A stretch of 64,000 nucleotides of DNA from Struthio camelus (GCF_040807025.1 NC_090946.1:4568001-4632000); one strand, 5' to 3'; shown: positions 13,213-27,269, counted from the first letter of the stretch. Notes: a model not told the origin generated them from the letters alone. Program-made: numbers and translations.

Positions 13213-13560
13213 GGCTTGCGCTGCGCACTGCTCTGCCGCAGGGGGAAAGCGCGTACGCTGGCTTTATAGCCGCCTCGGAAGGGGCTGAGCCTCTCTCCTC
13301 CCCCGTGGTGGACCGCAGTCCCCCGACAGCCCCGCGCTGAGCCGCTACGCACACTCACCCTGGCAAGGCAGGGATGGAGGGAGGGAGGCCGCGCGGCCAC
13401 GAGCCCGCCTGGCCCGGGGGCGCCAGCCGTCGGACCCCGCTGAGGGAGCGCGTGGAGCTGGGCGGCCGCAGGGCCGGCAGCTCGCTGTCCCCCCCCGCCC
13501 AAGCCTCGACGGGCTGCGGCCGCGGGGCTGGGTGGGGGGGGGGGCTCTGTGCCAGCCCCA
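11850..13560. promoter_or_regulatory. CpG-rich block over the CYP1C-like gene and its promoter
   Basis: CpG dinucleotides are dense through the 5' two-thirds of the coding region and about 350 bp upstream, in sharp contrast to the AT-rich flanks. It covers the predicted start site, as expected of a CpG-island promoter, although GC-rich coding sequence contributes much of the signal. Limits are approximate. Confidence 0.6.
13263..13268 (-). promoter_or_regulatory. TATA box of the CYP1C-like gene
   Basis: On the minus strand the sequence is GGCTATAAAGCC, about 51 nt upstream of the start codon. Transcription would begin near 13235, leaving a leader of only about 25 nt and no room for the non-coding first exon seen in CYP1A and CYP1B. 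This agrees with a fully intronless gene. Confidence 0.55.
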
Positions 13561-14045
13561 CCGCCAGGAAGCCCCGCAGATGGCCTTTAAAAGAGGTAGG
13601 GTGCCAGAGGAGTCCTGGGCTTTCCACTCTGCTCAGGAAACCTGTGTGAAACGTGAAGCGTTAATAGAGCTGAAATTGCCGGAGCCTGGGGGGAGCGCGG
13701 TTAGCATGAACTGGTGCAGCCCCCGTGGGCTGCGGGTGCCCCAAGAGCTACCTGCTCCGCACGCCTGGGCCACCTGTGGTCGTCTCCACAAAAAGGAGCC
13801 AGCAGGGTGGGGGGGGGGAGCTGCTTCCAAGCTTTCCTCTCCCTGCAACGAGCTCTGTCCTTTCTTTTTTTTTTCCCTAAAGGAATGCAGGGGGCCCCAC
13901 GCCACTTGCAGTTTTGGGAGCTTGGCTGGGGATTTTCGGAGGAACCGGGTCTCCAGGCGCTTTCAGGGAGCTGCAGGTGAGGCTGTGCATGCAGCGCGGG
14001 ATGGGAGGCAGCGTGACGCTGCGCGTGGGTGGGAAAGGTCGCGTG
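13450..14045. promoter_or_regulatory. Cluster of dioxin/xenobiotic response element cores
   Basis: AhR/ARNT binds GCGTG, with TNGCGTG preferred. Cores occur at 13450-13454 (+), 13760-13764 (-), 13898-13902 (-, extended TGGCGTG), 14011-14015 (+), 14023-14027 (+) and 14041-14045 (+, extended TCGCGTG), about 190-780 bp upstream of the predicted start site. CYP1 genes are classic AhR targets, so the placement makes sense. The core is only 5 bp and the region is GC-rich, so some hits are expected by chance; the two extended matches are the best candidates. Confidence 0.45.
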
Positions 14046-17000
14046 GCTGTGCCTCAGGTTTGCTGGGGTGCAGGGCAGTCCAAAAGACAACAGCTCACGG
14101 GCTTGTCTCCTGCCCCGGCACCATTCTCTGCCCCCTTGGCTCCTGTCACCCAGCTGTGAAACAGTCAGACCAGCTTGCTGCGTTAAAACGCTTCGATATA
14201 AATGCCTGAGAAGTGTTAAATACAGTTATTTATTTATAAAGAGTGACTGGGATTTTTTTTTTCTAGGGCATCATGGTTCGTGTGGTCTACTAAGTGATTC
14301 ACCCAGGGTGCTAAATAAGAGGGTGCCTAGGGTGCAATAGCCAAATAGGGGAATAAACAGGGTAGCACTGGGATTTCTGTGCTTGATGGCTATTAAACCA
14401 GGGACAAATTGCCTTCTTTTTCCTGCAAAATATCTGTTTCTTGCCTCCCACCTCCAGAAGTTGTTCTGGCTCCTACTGAGTTATTTACTGTCCGGGAAGA
14501 GCAATTCCGGGCACAATGTCCTGCTGCCTCTGCTCCGACCTGCTCAGCTGCATAGGATGATGTGAAACTGAGTGTTAATGATACCCCCAAAAGAAAAAGA
14601 GGATTTCCTCTAAAAAAAAAGAGACACCGCAAGGACTTTGGTACTGAATTATACAAGCTGGTGAAGAAAAAAGGAAGTCCTGCTGCAGCAGTAGGTCAGC
14701 GTCATAGATGGGTATGCTTTTTTCGGTCTCGGTGATCATACATTAATTTGGAGTGTGACTGTGGTGGTGTAAGCCTTATCATTATGTGATTATTTTACCA
14801 GGGCACCTGTGAAACCATAAACCAGGACCTTGTTGTGTTCAGGGATGTGCAGAGAATAAAGAACGAATGCCCACCCGTGCCAAGCAAACCCAACTCATGA
14901 TGCTTGGGTCTTCTTGTGATTGTATCCTTCCTACAGAGTAATGATTTATTGTTGCAACATTATGTAGTAGCACACTTACAGTTCCCAATGGGCATTTTGT
15001 AATTAGCTCACAAGCCAGGTTACCCTGGGAAAACTGAGATATTCAGTAAGTTGCGTGAGAACTTCGCTGTGCTGGGGAATAGGGCACTGTGCGCATTGCA
15101 TAAAGGAGGTGTTTTTCCCTGGCAGATCCCAGGGATGTGCTAATGCAAAATCAAATCTCACATGTGTGCAAGTTAAACATTCTTGTGCGCTGACAGTCTC
15201 ATATACTGGAGAGGCCAGAGAATGTATTGACAGAAAATCACAGGTCACAGTGCTATGAACTGATTGGTAACATAATGATGGCGAGGGAAGAACGGGCAGT
15301 CATTTCTGCTAATGACTTTGACAGCTGAAGAAACGGTATCATATCATCACAGGCAATGGATATGCTCAGTGGCTGTTCAAATTGCTGAAGATAGGACTTA
15401 GAAATAAATGACTCTTACAGCAGCTCTAGGAAAACCTGACATTTGTCAGAGCTCTTGGGGCAGGTCTTCCCCACCGCAGAAGAAAGGCTGGGAATTAATG
15501 CATTTCGCAGGTGGCCGGGATGATCTATGTATGTCAAATGTTTGCTTCAATATGCCTCTTACTGTGAGCAACAAATTATTTGAGGCGAGACTGTGTTCAC
15601 AGCCAAAAAAAATCATGTACGTGTGCATTTCAAACATCAGTGCTAGCCGCAGCTTGAAGCTGGTGGTCGGTGGTTCTTGCTGTGTAGCTCTCTCTAGTGC
15701 TCAGCTCCCCCACGCGAAGACATGGAAATGTGTAGGTGCTTGGTTGAGGCATATCTTTTACCAAATGTGATCCCTGCATTTAATAGAGCTGATGAGTGGA
15801 CTGCTCCAAACAGCAGGTTGGAGGCAAGCAGAGTGAAAGACCTATGCACTGTTCTTAGCTCTGGCAGCCTTTACACAGCCCCGAGATTTATGGCTCTGCC
15901 TTGGAAATCATGTGCAGTTTTACACGTTATAATGTTACAACTGATGGTACTTGTATTATCAATCCTAATTTTTCAGGAATTAAACTTCATTTCACATAAG
16001 GTTTCTGCTGGGCTAACAGAGCCCAGTGCCAGTTTGTACACATGCTTAGGAAAAACCTTCTCAAGGAAAAACATCATTTATTTCCTCATATTTATATGAG
16101 TGCAAAACAATAATGCTTTATTAGATTAAGCTGCATTTTTAGGCTCCTATAATATAAAGCTAGTTTTGTTCTCCAGCATACAATGTTGCATGAATTTAGT
16201 CTGTAATTCCTGTTGGCATTTATTTTAATTAAAAACACTGAAGTTACTAATTTTTGAGAACTGCCTGTTGCACATGTGTGGTAACTTTTGAGTTGTTTCT
16301 TAGTAGCTCTAGCTCAATGCTTTTTCCATTGTTTTGTCTTAAGTAAGGCTGCTGGGTGTTGGTGTTGCAAAGGGTCCAGTTTAAAGTTATGTTGGTTAAA
16401 GTGGTGTAGCAACTGCTATTTGCCGGGGCTATAGAAAATTAATTCTGAACAAGTGCTGTAGGATGAAATGGGGTATGTTCTATTCTTTGCCGTGGAGCAT
16501 TTAAGTCCCTCTTCTTACTAAAAAATTTGGCTCAACCTTTTGGGCAGCAAAGTGTGCTTCCATATTAATGTGCACCACGTTGCTTCAAATAGATAGATAG
16601 TTTGTAACCACACAAGGACAGCAGAGAAACCAAGCTGTCGCTGAAACCTCCTCTTTCCCCAATCAGTAGGCCCTGAGGCTGTGTTCATCCCAGCTGTGCC
16701 TGGAAAGATCCAATAAGTGCTGTATTTTCTTCACCTATCCTCAGGTGCAGAGCGTAGCCACGACCGGCTCGGAGAGTCAGGTGCGGGGTGTAAGTGGAGA
16801 AGGAGCATCCCCATGCCCTGCTTGCCCCTGGGGAGCAGCACCCCGCACATCTCCAACTCACCCCAGCTTGGGGGTGATTGAGCCTGGCTCACTGCAGCCA
16901 AGGTTAGCAGGGCAGTAGAGTGAAAAGCAGTGCCTGATCCAAAATTAGTATGAAACTTTAAGTAATTTGGGGTTGACAGATAAGTTTAAGTGGAAATCCC

Positions 17001-20000
17001 ATACCTTCCTATCCTCATACTAGATGGCGCATTCTGCTGCCTTACTTGGATGCTTGTGCTACCTTGTGCTTTGCCAGGCACCAGCCACTGCTTGCTCTCA
17101 GGTCTTCGGGAGGCCATTGTCAGGACATAGAGCGTGTTGGGGGCTATCTATGTATGTAAGCTTTAGTATAAACATATCCTTAAAAAGGAGAGCTCTTGTT
17201 TCTAAAGCCAGGCATGGGGTGTGGGTATGTTTGGGAAGGGAGATGGTCTAGGCAGGGAATTGCTCCCATATGGCTCTTTTGGGGCTGGTTTCATAGTCTG
17301 TTACCTGTCTTCAGTGAACAATTTAATAAAGCAGATTCTGCATATAAACAGTGATACTCTGTTTATAGTGGACTAGACAGTCCTGAATTCTTCCATTGCC
17401 TCAAAGCAGGGAAACGAAGCCGTAATAGCAAACCTTTGGTACGAGCGAGGATATTCTGGGGAGGGAACATGCGCTGAGCTACTCTGGAGTTTCACTGTTT
17501 ATATAGTATTTGCCAAGTACCCTTTTTGGACAGGTTTTCAAATCAATAAGCAGTGCTGGGCGAAATATGAAGATGAAGGCAGAAGGACTGAGGCTTTTTA
17601 TTATGTATTCACTGCTGCTTATGGGGTTTATAGAGTTACACCATAATCCTTTTCAGAATAACATCAGTGATGATTCTCGTCCATGTTACATTTCCACAGA
17701 CAACCTTGTTCAGGAGAATTCAGCAGTTTCTTTGATTCTTTATTTTTCTAAGAGTTTTTGAGAAAAGTAGTCACGGTGGCCCAAATTCTGGGTGATGCTT
17801 GGCAGGACACTTGCAAACTTCAGAGAAAGTTTTGCTGAAAGAGGACGTGTGTTCGTTATTTTAGGGTTTCAAGGAGACTGAAGAGTGTGATGCCAAGGTA
17901 TCAGGCAAGTTTATTAGTTACCTGTTTTGCCATGGAGGAGCTTTAGTAAGTTAAAGCATGTTAAAAGATTGATGCAATGTGTTTATTACGTAAACAAAGA
18001 AACTGGAAAGACTGCAAAGCGTTTAGAGCAAGACTATTTGAGATGTTTATGTCTGGAGATTCAAACTGACGTTCCGCCTCAAAGGGGCACCCAAAACTGG
18101 GGAAATCCACATCATTCATCCTTTGAGAAAGCAGACATAGCAGCATGCATCTGCCAGCACCATTGCACAAGAACAGTATTAATATGACTGCTACATTCTC
18201 TCTTAATGATCAGAGAGGAGATTTTTAAGGTTCGGAGAAACATGGATGAAATGCTTATCCACTCAGTACATCCGACAGTGGGTTCTTGGTTCCCTCTGTA
18301 CCCTACTGTCCCTCTGCGCCATATGAAGAGGGAGGGTGGCTAATTCCTGAATGATTGCCATGTAGCCCTGTTGCACAGTGTTGGCAAGCTGAGCTTGCTC
18401 TTGCTGCCTTTCTGAAACAGGATTCTGGAGACCTTCTCAAATGGAGTTGTGAGGCCTTTCCTTTGACTGTGGGAGTTTTCAGCCTTTAAAGGCTGGGATC
18501 CTCAGGGCCATCTCTGTCCCAGGGATCCCCTGGGATCCTCAGGGACATCTCTGCACTAGGACTTGCAGTGAGTCCAGGCACCAGCAGCAGTAACCACCCT
18601 GCAGCCAGCAAGGTGAAGCCACACCACCATTCGGAAACCGCAACCTTCATGGCTAAGATGTTGTTTGAATGAACACTGCGAAACACATGCTGTGCCCTGC
18701 CGTTAAAGGAACCAACTCAAACAGCTGCACTCTCACCAGCACGAAGGTGGAGGATGAAGGCTTTTCGTCTTGTTCCCTGCGTATTCGTATCCTTTTTCGG
18801 GCTTGCTGCCAGGGATGCTGACTACCAGCTTTGCTGGTGGTTTTCCAGGGAATCAGCCTCACCACTGCAGCTTTTGCAGTTAGCCCTCTGACATTAACAC
18901 GAGCCTAAGTACCCTTCTTGCTCTCTCCAGTCCTCATGGCTCTTTGGTCTCAGCTTCCACCCTGCTTTTAGCTTTCAAAGACCTGGCTGTTGTGGGAGCT
19001 GGTAGGAGCCCCATGCAGAATTGCCCTGAATTTCAGGACTTGAGTGAAGGCTGAATTCTAAAATAGTTACATATGATTGTTGATAAGAAATCTTATATTT
19101 CGTAGCAGTAACCCAACACGTCTAATCCTTAGTGAAGATAATTTCTCAGTGAGTTAAGTGGAAGTTTGTATTTAGGTACTGTAAAGTTTGGCTAGGATCA
19201 ATCATTGGTTCCAGAATTAATTTTTTTAAAGCGGAGATGTTCCTCGGATCCCGTATTCACTTTATGAATCTTCACCTGTTTTCTGGAATCAGAAAGTTCA
19301 ACAGTAGGGTAGCCCTGAGTGGACATGTAGAAGAGAATGGTGAAAATTTCAGGAACAAAAAACAGTAACAAAGTTTGTATGGAAGTGTGCATCCTAAAAA
19401 TATGGATAAATTGCTCCTCCTCTTAATGCAACTGGTATGTTCTTCACTTCTTCTTGTTTTTGTTTTAGGAGCACAGAAGGGAGGGGAAGGAGTTGGGAAT
19501 TTCCAATTCAATGCAAGTATGAAGGGCTAGAAACAGCATAAGAAAACCTTTCCCAACAGGATTTCCAGACTTTTTTAAGATTGTCTAGAGGTTGAGGTAA
19601 GTTCAAGTTTCCAAACTTCGGATTTTGATAAGCATCTAATCTTTAGAAATTAAATATATAATTGAGCTGTTATGAAAAGACAAAAAATTCTAGATAGTAT
19701 TTTATTAAGTCCACACATCTCAGGTAAGGTACATTTAAAGTAAGCATCCATGCTGCCGAATCAAGATTTGGGGTGGATAGATCCAGACTGAACCTGTATG
19801 CTTTTCCATGCTCCTTGAAATCTATGCCATTCAGTAGGTTTTCCTAGATGTAGTTTGAAGAAGAAAATGCACACAGACATCCAACATAACATGGAAAATA
19901 ATAGACTTAGAAAGACTGAACCTGAGGACTGAACCTGTGCTGAACACAGTATGATGAAAGGTTGCGGAAAGTGGGTTTTGGGGAAGGTTGGGGATGGAGA

Positions 20001-20916
20001 CTGGGGCTTTGGGGATCTCAAAGCATGTTAGTAAATGACAGTCGTGACCACCACCTGGCATCAGTGTAGGAGGAAGCCTCGGCACCCAGGCCATGCTGGA
20101 AAGGCCCTGCAGGATTTGCACTGTACCCAACCAGAAAAGCAGAGTGCTCCTCCTCCTTTTGAGATAAGTTATTTTTCCCATTTGGCTTTTAGTCAAGACT
20201 ATGCCCAGCAGGTGAAACCTATCTTGTGATCCCACTGAGAAACATCACTCAGCAGGTCTGTTCAGGCTGGGGCAGGCTGTGCTGGCAGGGCAGGGGCTAG
20301 TGCTGGGGAACAGGCACCAGGCGGGCTCAGCCCTGAGGCTGACTGGCTAGCTGGATGCACAGAGGGTGGATGGACAGGCATGTGGACAGATGGAGGCATG
20401 TGCTGCTCTGTCTCCCAGTGCCTCTTTGTTGCTTGCTTTCTGGGGAGGAGGAGAGAGTCACCAAAGCCTGTGAAAGAGAGTTAAATGCAAGTGCTGGAAG
20501 ACAAACAAGCAAGAGGGACAAACAGGGAAAACTTAAGTGAGAAATAGGGGAGAAAGGTAGATCTTTTTTGAGATAGGAGGTAAGAGAGGGTTTTGCAAGG
20601 GCATAATCTCCTCCTAGCCAAGCAGATTGGGGGCTGGGGTACCCTGGATTGCTGTTTATCATCCAGTTTGCGGGTGTGGGTTGGCACTGCAGGACATGAG
20701 CCCACACATCTGGGAGAGAAGCACCAAGCACCCACGAACCCTCCTGCAGCCTTTGCAGTCTTCCCAGGAACAGCCAAAAACCACTAGCCCCCTGTGAAAC
20801 CCAGGCGGTAGAAAGGAGCTGGACACGTCAAGGCAGCCTTGGTGAGTCAGGGCTACGTGAGCCACTAGCCAGGCAGAAATGTCGCGCCACTATCAAAAAT
20901 AAATGCATTTCATTTT
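13570..20916. other. Non-coding stretch upstream of the P450 gene
   Basis: Apart from the response-element cores at its left end, it shows no recognisable exon, RNA gene or interspersed repeat. The larger open frames (225 codons at 13532-14209, 120 at 15408-15770, 125 at 15722-16099) lack domains and run through low-complexity sequence. A local duplication lies at 18493-18553. Confidence 0.65.
18493..18553. repeat. Short direct repeat, period 37 bp
   Basis: A 24-bp unit starting CTGGGATCCTCAGGG occurs at 18493-18516 and again, with one mismatch, at 18530-18553. It is probably a small local duplication with no evident function. Confidence 0.8.
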
Positions 20917-21036
20917 TCACAGAATCACAGAATCACAGAATCGTTTAGGTTGGATGGGACCTCTGGAGATCATCTAGTCCAACCTCCCTGTTCAAGCAGG
21001 GTCACCTAGAGCATATTGCCCAGGATCACATCCAGA
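20917..21036 (-). mobile_element. CR1 3'-end fragment (minus strand), 120 bp
   Basis: Starts with three copies of TCACAGAA, the reverse complement of the CR1 3'-terminal octamer, followed by the standard CR1 tail. Over its length it differs from the tail of CR1-A at 31.3 kb by only about four bases, so it is a young copy. It stops abruptly about 35 bp inside the end of ORF2, the usual strong 5' truncation of non-LTR elements. Confidence 0.95.
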
Positions 21037-24000
21037 GTGATTTTTGCACCATTTGTAGCCTTGCTGTCAAAGTGAGACAAATGACAGAGATCTTAAAGGA
21101 CAGAGAGAGGCTCATTTATATCAATACTTTCTTCTCCTGCTCTTCCTCTCTTGAAGCCATTAAAGTGAAGGAACCCACAGTGGCCCTATCAGGTTTGAAC
21201 TAAACAGCTGTTCTGAGGAAGAGGGAGAAAAACTGTCCTCTGGGTCTTTAGTGTCTTTTTACCAGCTGAGCTCGTGCTCTGAACACCATGCAAATCCTCT
21301 TCTCCAAGCCTCCTGTAAATGCAGTTTTCAACCTATCCACATCAGATAGTCTTTTATTTTCAGGGATGGTCTTGTGGCATTATTTTTTTCAGTGACCACA
21401 GGGGGGTTTGTGATTAAAAAGCAATCTGGAGGTACTTTGATAGGGAGGAGCCAAAAATATTGATAAGTAGGGCTGCTGCTCCATTGGAAAAGGTCTGTTG
21501 TGCAGTGTGTGTTTGCTGAAAAAAATATTTATCTTTTGTGTAATGTCTAGGTGAGCCTAAGTTTTTCTTTTGTTCCACACCAGTTAGCTGTGGTTTGTAA
21601 AAAGTAGTCAAAAGGCTAAACTTTGGGTAATGCAAAATTAAAACCAGAGTGGCAGAGGGGAGCCTGGGGGTTCAGCATGGCAGCACATGCCTGTTGCTCT
21701 GAAACTCAAAGCAAGCTGTGGAAGTGCAGTATTTTCATTGAAACAAAGTCAAACACAAAGAAATTGTACTAAATCTATAGGGAGTGAGAATGAAAAGAAA
21801 CTAGTCTCAGTTCTATCACAGCTGGGAGGAAATTGAAAAGGAAAACAAGGAACCAAAAAGGCAGAAATTGAATCAAAACCATTTTTTCACTTTGAATGAG
21901 CTGTGGGGTTATAAGCAAGAGAATAAGGATTGTTTTTGTCTGTCCTTTTAATAATTTCAATGTCACGGTTAAAATTTTCAACAGTCTCGATAGATATCTT
22001 TTTTAGAAGTGACTCCAAATCACAAATTTCTCTGAAATTACAAAGAGTCTAATGTCACTCTGGAAATATTAGAAATTTTCATTCCTGCATGTTCAGAGTT
22101 TTTTTTAAGAAAACTAAAACATGAAATTTAAATGAAAACGTTAACTCATCAGACTTTTTTCAGAAGGATCGATCACCGATGTTAAAAGCTTCAGGGTACT
22201 GTGAATTCTGAAAGCTAGCCCAGGCCTGCATAAGTGTTTTAAATGGTTTTAAGGAGACTAAATTTGGGCTCCTACTACTTGAAAATCTTACTTGGAGAAA
22301 GAAAGCATTCAAGATCCTGAGGAAGTCAGAGTTGTTGCCTGTGTCCTGTCTGGGCTGGATTGTGTTACTGTCTTACTTTAACCAGCCGTTTCCAAATCTT
22401 CAGGCAGGATATTGTGGAGGCCAAGAGTGTCAAACGGGTTCAAAAAAGGGATTAGTCACACTCTGGAAGCAGCAGTCCGATAGTGGGCTTAGCGATGGCT
22501 GCTTTGGGATGTAAAGACAAGTTGGCCGAGCCCCATCTGGTGATTACTAGAAATATCAGAAGAGCATTCAGGGACTGAAGGCCCAGCTTGCTCAACCGGG
22601 GCCCTTTTCTAGCGACTTTGTTGCTGTTGATAGTTCGCTGAATCTTGGCCGCCTTCAGAGCACGGTATTTACATGTTTAGCCAGACATTTGGCTGTTTGT
22701 GTATATATGGAAACGAGGTGGGATTTTTTCAGGTTGCGATGACAGGAAATGGGTGAATATGGTAGCAGGTCACTCGAGTATTTTGGAACAGACCTCTGAG
22801 ATAATTTCAACTAAAAGAAAAGGGTCTGCTAGATGGGACATTTGGAAGTGAGCTCTGTGCTGAAAGGCATCAGCTGTGGTGCTTCAGACAGATGCAGATT
22901 TTGAATGTCAGATTAGGTTTTGACCACCTCTTTTAGTGTTTGGTATGCTTGGATCTGACCCAGTTCTTAAAAATGAAGTACTGCAATTAATTGCATCTTA
23001 AGTCTGAGGTCTAACCCAGCCAGTTTTTTTTGTACGACAGCAAAAGCAAAGTGCAAATCTTGCTGTGAGGTATTGTTTAAATCTGAAATCACAGGAACAT
23101 TACTCTAGTTTCTTGTTATGGCAGTCCATCAAATTAGATTTCTGAGGATGTCCTGGAGCTTTTTCTCCAAGGTAAGAGTATTTTTCCCCCTTCTTCTCTA
23201 AATTTCCCCGGAAAAGTTCCTGAAAAAGCATTTGTCCAAAAAGCATATTGTTTGTAATACATAGGCATCACACATCTCCCGTATTCCTTCCTACTTTTTG
23301 TCTGTGAAGGCATAATCAAAAAGCCATGGAAATCAGCAGAAAGATTTGCATTAGCCTTGGTGAGCTTTGAATCGAATGTGTTGAGGTGAGCAATTGAGAG
23401 GCACAACAAATCTTTCTCTGATGTCAGACATCCAGTGAACCTTCCTTGTACACTTGACAATACCTAATATATGAACCCAGAGCGGTGTCAGTAGCAATTT
23501 TGTAAGGGGTATTTGTAGTCTCTGTTTTGAAGTGAGATTTGTTGAGCAGTTGCTATGCAATCGCCTTTTCCCTTTTGCTGAAGATATTCATGTCAGAAGT
23601 CTTGCTATGTGCTCATCGACTATGTCAAGAAAAATGAAGATTCCCGACCAACACAAACATCTGGAGCTTGGCTGGTGGGAATGTTTGCCAGCTATGCTGC
23701 GGCCTCCAGCCCCTTGCCAAATGCAGGCTTTAAGTCCTTTCCTGGAATGTAGCGGCAGAGGGCAAATCTTTCAGCCTTTAACCCAGGCACCCTCCCTCCC
23801 TCCAAATTAAAAGGCATTTGTCTGCATAAGAGCTGTAAGACAATGCAGAAAGACAATAGCTGGGAAAACATGTTAACTCAGTGCATGCCAAGTCAGGGAT
23901 GGGGCTATTTCTTGAGTAGTTTAACTACAGCAGACACAGATGAGCGTGATATCTACTTTTGATGTTTCATTAGCTGTTGCCCCTAGGACCCTGCCCCATT

Positions 24001-27000
24001 GCTTTTCTAACACCGACTGCAAAAAAAAAAAAGTCTATATTTACTTACCAGTGGGACAGAGGTCTCCAAAAATTGGTGACAGGGCTGGGAACAAGCCCTA
24101 GAGTCCCCATTCCCTTTCTCTTCTGTTGTCCAAGAATAATATTGGTTAATGCTAGTAACCCCATGTGGGAAAGTGCCTGTCAAATGGTCCCCTAAAGCAC
24201 TGTAAAATAGTTCAGCTACAAACAAGGCCTTGGAGGTACTAGCTGAAGGACTGCTGAGAGATCCGGGGGCACTAACTTATGTGCTGAAAACATTAGCTTG
24301 GCACAGCTGTGGCATAAGCTATATACAAGGACGCTATTTATTTTAAATAAATATTAAGTGACATTCAGCAGGCGCCTCTGACTGCTGCATCCAGAGCTGG
24401 AGCCAAAATCCACTGTTAATGTGGACACCTTTTCAGTGACTGTGGCAGACCTCTATTCCCCAGACACCCGACAGCTTTCACAGCATGCCAGTCCCAACAG
24501 TCTGAAATACCAGGCATACTGTTCGTTAGCTTCTGGTGGTGAAGAACCACCCACCCTTTACATGGTTGGAGAACTTTAGTGTTTGTCCGTAAGCAAAAAG
24601 ACTTTCTAAGAGCAGATGGCAGAGCAGTGGGTGGCAGTTCTGTGGTGGCAGGATGGCTGAACAGATAGCGCGCTGGACTGCGATTCAGGAGATGGGGAGT
24701 CTGCACTTGGATTGGTTGCAGAGGTCTTCTGGGGCCAGAGAAGAGTTCCTGAAGCTCTTCATGGTTCCCACGCTGGCATAGTTGCTTGTTTTGCATTTGC
24801 TCAGCACAATCAGTGCCTGGTGTAATGAGATGCCATATGGGAGTTTAGAGGTGCTGTTGTAATTGAACCATTACTGTTTACTTAAGCAACATGTATCTAT
24901 ATTACACTTTTGAAAAGTTTGTATTTTCCACCACAAGTACAAGCCTGGTTTGCCCACAAGTTTATGGATGCAATAACCTGATTGCTGCCTTTTTGGTGCC
25001 ATCCCATTGGAGGTTATGGAGTTAACATAAGCATTTCTTTAATATATTAAAAAAAACACACACACAGCAAGCTGTCCCTCTTTCTCTTTTCCAGTGGTCC
25101 TTCCTACAGTGCCCAGCCTACAAAGGAAGGCATAGTTATTTGTACATGCCTTAAACTAAGAATTATTACACAAGTTATAGAGTGATTGTTTTCAAAGATC
25201 ATACGGATTTGGAGATTGTAAAATGATTAATATAAATAAAATAAAAACTTAATTGCACATACTTGTATTTTGAGATGTAAATCTACAGGACAGAGAGTTA
25301 TTTAATGTTGTTTTATGAGAGCTTTTTCAAAGTTAGTTTGAAACAGTTCGACATAACAGAGAAAGGCTATGTCTGATGTAGGAAAAGCTTGAGTCAAAGC
25401 CAGTTGAGGTTAGATGTTGTGGATTCCCACTGCCGGCAGTGAGCTTTGGATCAAGTGCAATACAAATAGAAAAAGGAATATGGAAGAAGATTAGGAAATC
25501 AATCAAGCAAACAAAAAAATCCCCACATATCAAACCAAACTGAACCTCTCGAGTTAATGGCTACCTACAAAATGTTATCAAAAAAGCAAATGCACATGAG
25601 TTAAATGCCTTAAAAAAAAAGAAACAAATAGCAGATGGAAGGTGAGCATTTTTATTTTTAATTGAAAACACATTTGGAAAAAATCAATGTTTTACAACAT
25701 ATCATTTCCTCTCCTTGATTGGCCTGTATCTACATACACAGGTGGATATTCCTGCATGGTGCTATCATTCCCAGCAGCGCAGCTATCCCAGGCCCTTTGA
25801 GAGCCAGATTGCAAGGGTCACTGAGAAACACAAGCAGATAAGTGCAAACCGCCGCACCGGGAATATTTCTTTGTCTTGGAAGCACTAAGCGGTCCTTTAA
25901 ATCCTGAACTCCTGGAAACATTTGAAAGTCCAAGCAAAAGGGGGACACCCACATTTGCTAAAAGGTGTTCCCTGCTACCAAAGCTTGTACATTGGATTCT
26001 GATTCTCAGGTTTTGTGTTTAGCTTTTGCTCTGTACAATCATCCAGAGGAAAGTGAGAGAAAATAAGCAAGGGTAGGGAAGTGTAAGAAAGACTGTTACT
26101 CTATGAGCCTTAGGGTGAAAACAGAAGTATTGGCTTTAAACACTTGTTAAGAGCTAAGACGGTACAATGGAGGGGATGGGAGGAAAGCTGGGGTTATGGA
26201 GAAGCTAACTAAATCGCTGCCTGTGGACAGAAAGGCTCTGGGGTCTGCTGTCCAGAGCTACCTGAGCAAGCTGGCTTTGGCCAACTTCAGGAAAGCTGAT
26301 CAAAGCCAAAGCCTTGAGTCCAAATCTTTTCAGCAGCAGCAGGCTTCCTATTCAAACTGTCATGTCAGAGCAGCTCTCCGCAGTGTGGCATGGTGCTAAA
26401 AGGTTATTTCCAGGCTGACATGTTCTTCCCAGAGCTGACTGCCAAAAGGGCATTTGTTTCTTTCTGTGCGAGTCTAGTCCATGCCACAACCAAATGGGAT
26501 GTTTCCCATCCGTCCGTCTCCCGTCCGTCTCCCTGAGAGTCTCTTCTCTTCCCTTCTCACCAAGCTCTTATTATAGGCTGGTCTGATTCTCGTCTTTCTT
26601 TCATTATAGCAATGCTAAATCTTTTTTTTAATTATTTTTTTCCTTTTTTTCCTGCAGTGATTCATAGTAAATGTTGTTAAAGCCCCCACGGGATGCATAC
26701 CTCTCCTCTACTTCTGTACTCATGCTTGGGAGAACATATCATCTCCCCAGAGCAGGCATGCTGTGATCTTTCTGATGCTGGTTGATAGCATGACTGAATT
26801 TAGTAGGATACCCCAAGTGCTCCTAGGGCTTCTTCCTCCTTGAAGAAGGAGGGGTTGCTGCAAGGCTAGCTGAATGTCTAATTGGTTTTTGCCTTCCCCT
26901 GAGCTACAGCATAGATCAGAATTAGCTGTTAGCCAGCCAGACGAGGCTGCAGTGCATGTGGCCCCAAAGGGATCACCCCAGTACCCCTGGGTGAGCAGGG

Positions 27001-27269
27001 CATTGCAGCCTGTTTTCATCCATACTCCTTGGGCAGCTGTCCCCTCAACCTATTTTGGGAACGGGCCTACGGCAAGTAGCACTGGTGCTGGGTATGGTGT
27101 CCTCACTCGGCCAGATTTGCTGGCTCACTGGTCCTGCTGGGGGTCCTGGAGCAACAAGGTATGTAGTCTCTTTTGCTTTAGGCCCAGCAATTTTGGCACA
27201 CCCATGAGGCGCTGGCTTGGTTCAAGTGCCAACCTCTCTTGGGAGCTCCTTTAGGTCTTCTCTCCTTTA
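21037..27269. other. AT-rich non-coding stretch
   Basis: No gene or interspersed repeat recognised with confidence. A weakly tRNA-like string lies near 24650-24725. A sub-stretch at 22520-22740 keeps several CpGs and looks less degenerate than its surroundings, a pattern sometimes seen in conserved regulatory DNA. Confidence 0.6.

Noticed and set aside
13532-14209. 225-codon plus-strand frame upstream of the P450 gene
   Set aside because: Low-complexity GC-rich DNA with G-runs and a T-run; no domain and no plausible initiation context.
24650-24725. tRNA-like string (GCGCGCTGGACTGCGATTCA) suggesting a tRNA gene or SINE
   Set aside because: No convincing B box or acceptor-stem pairing; at most a very old tRNA-derived SINE remnant.
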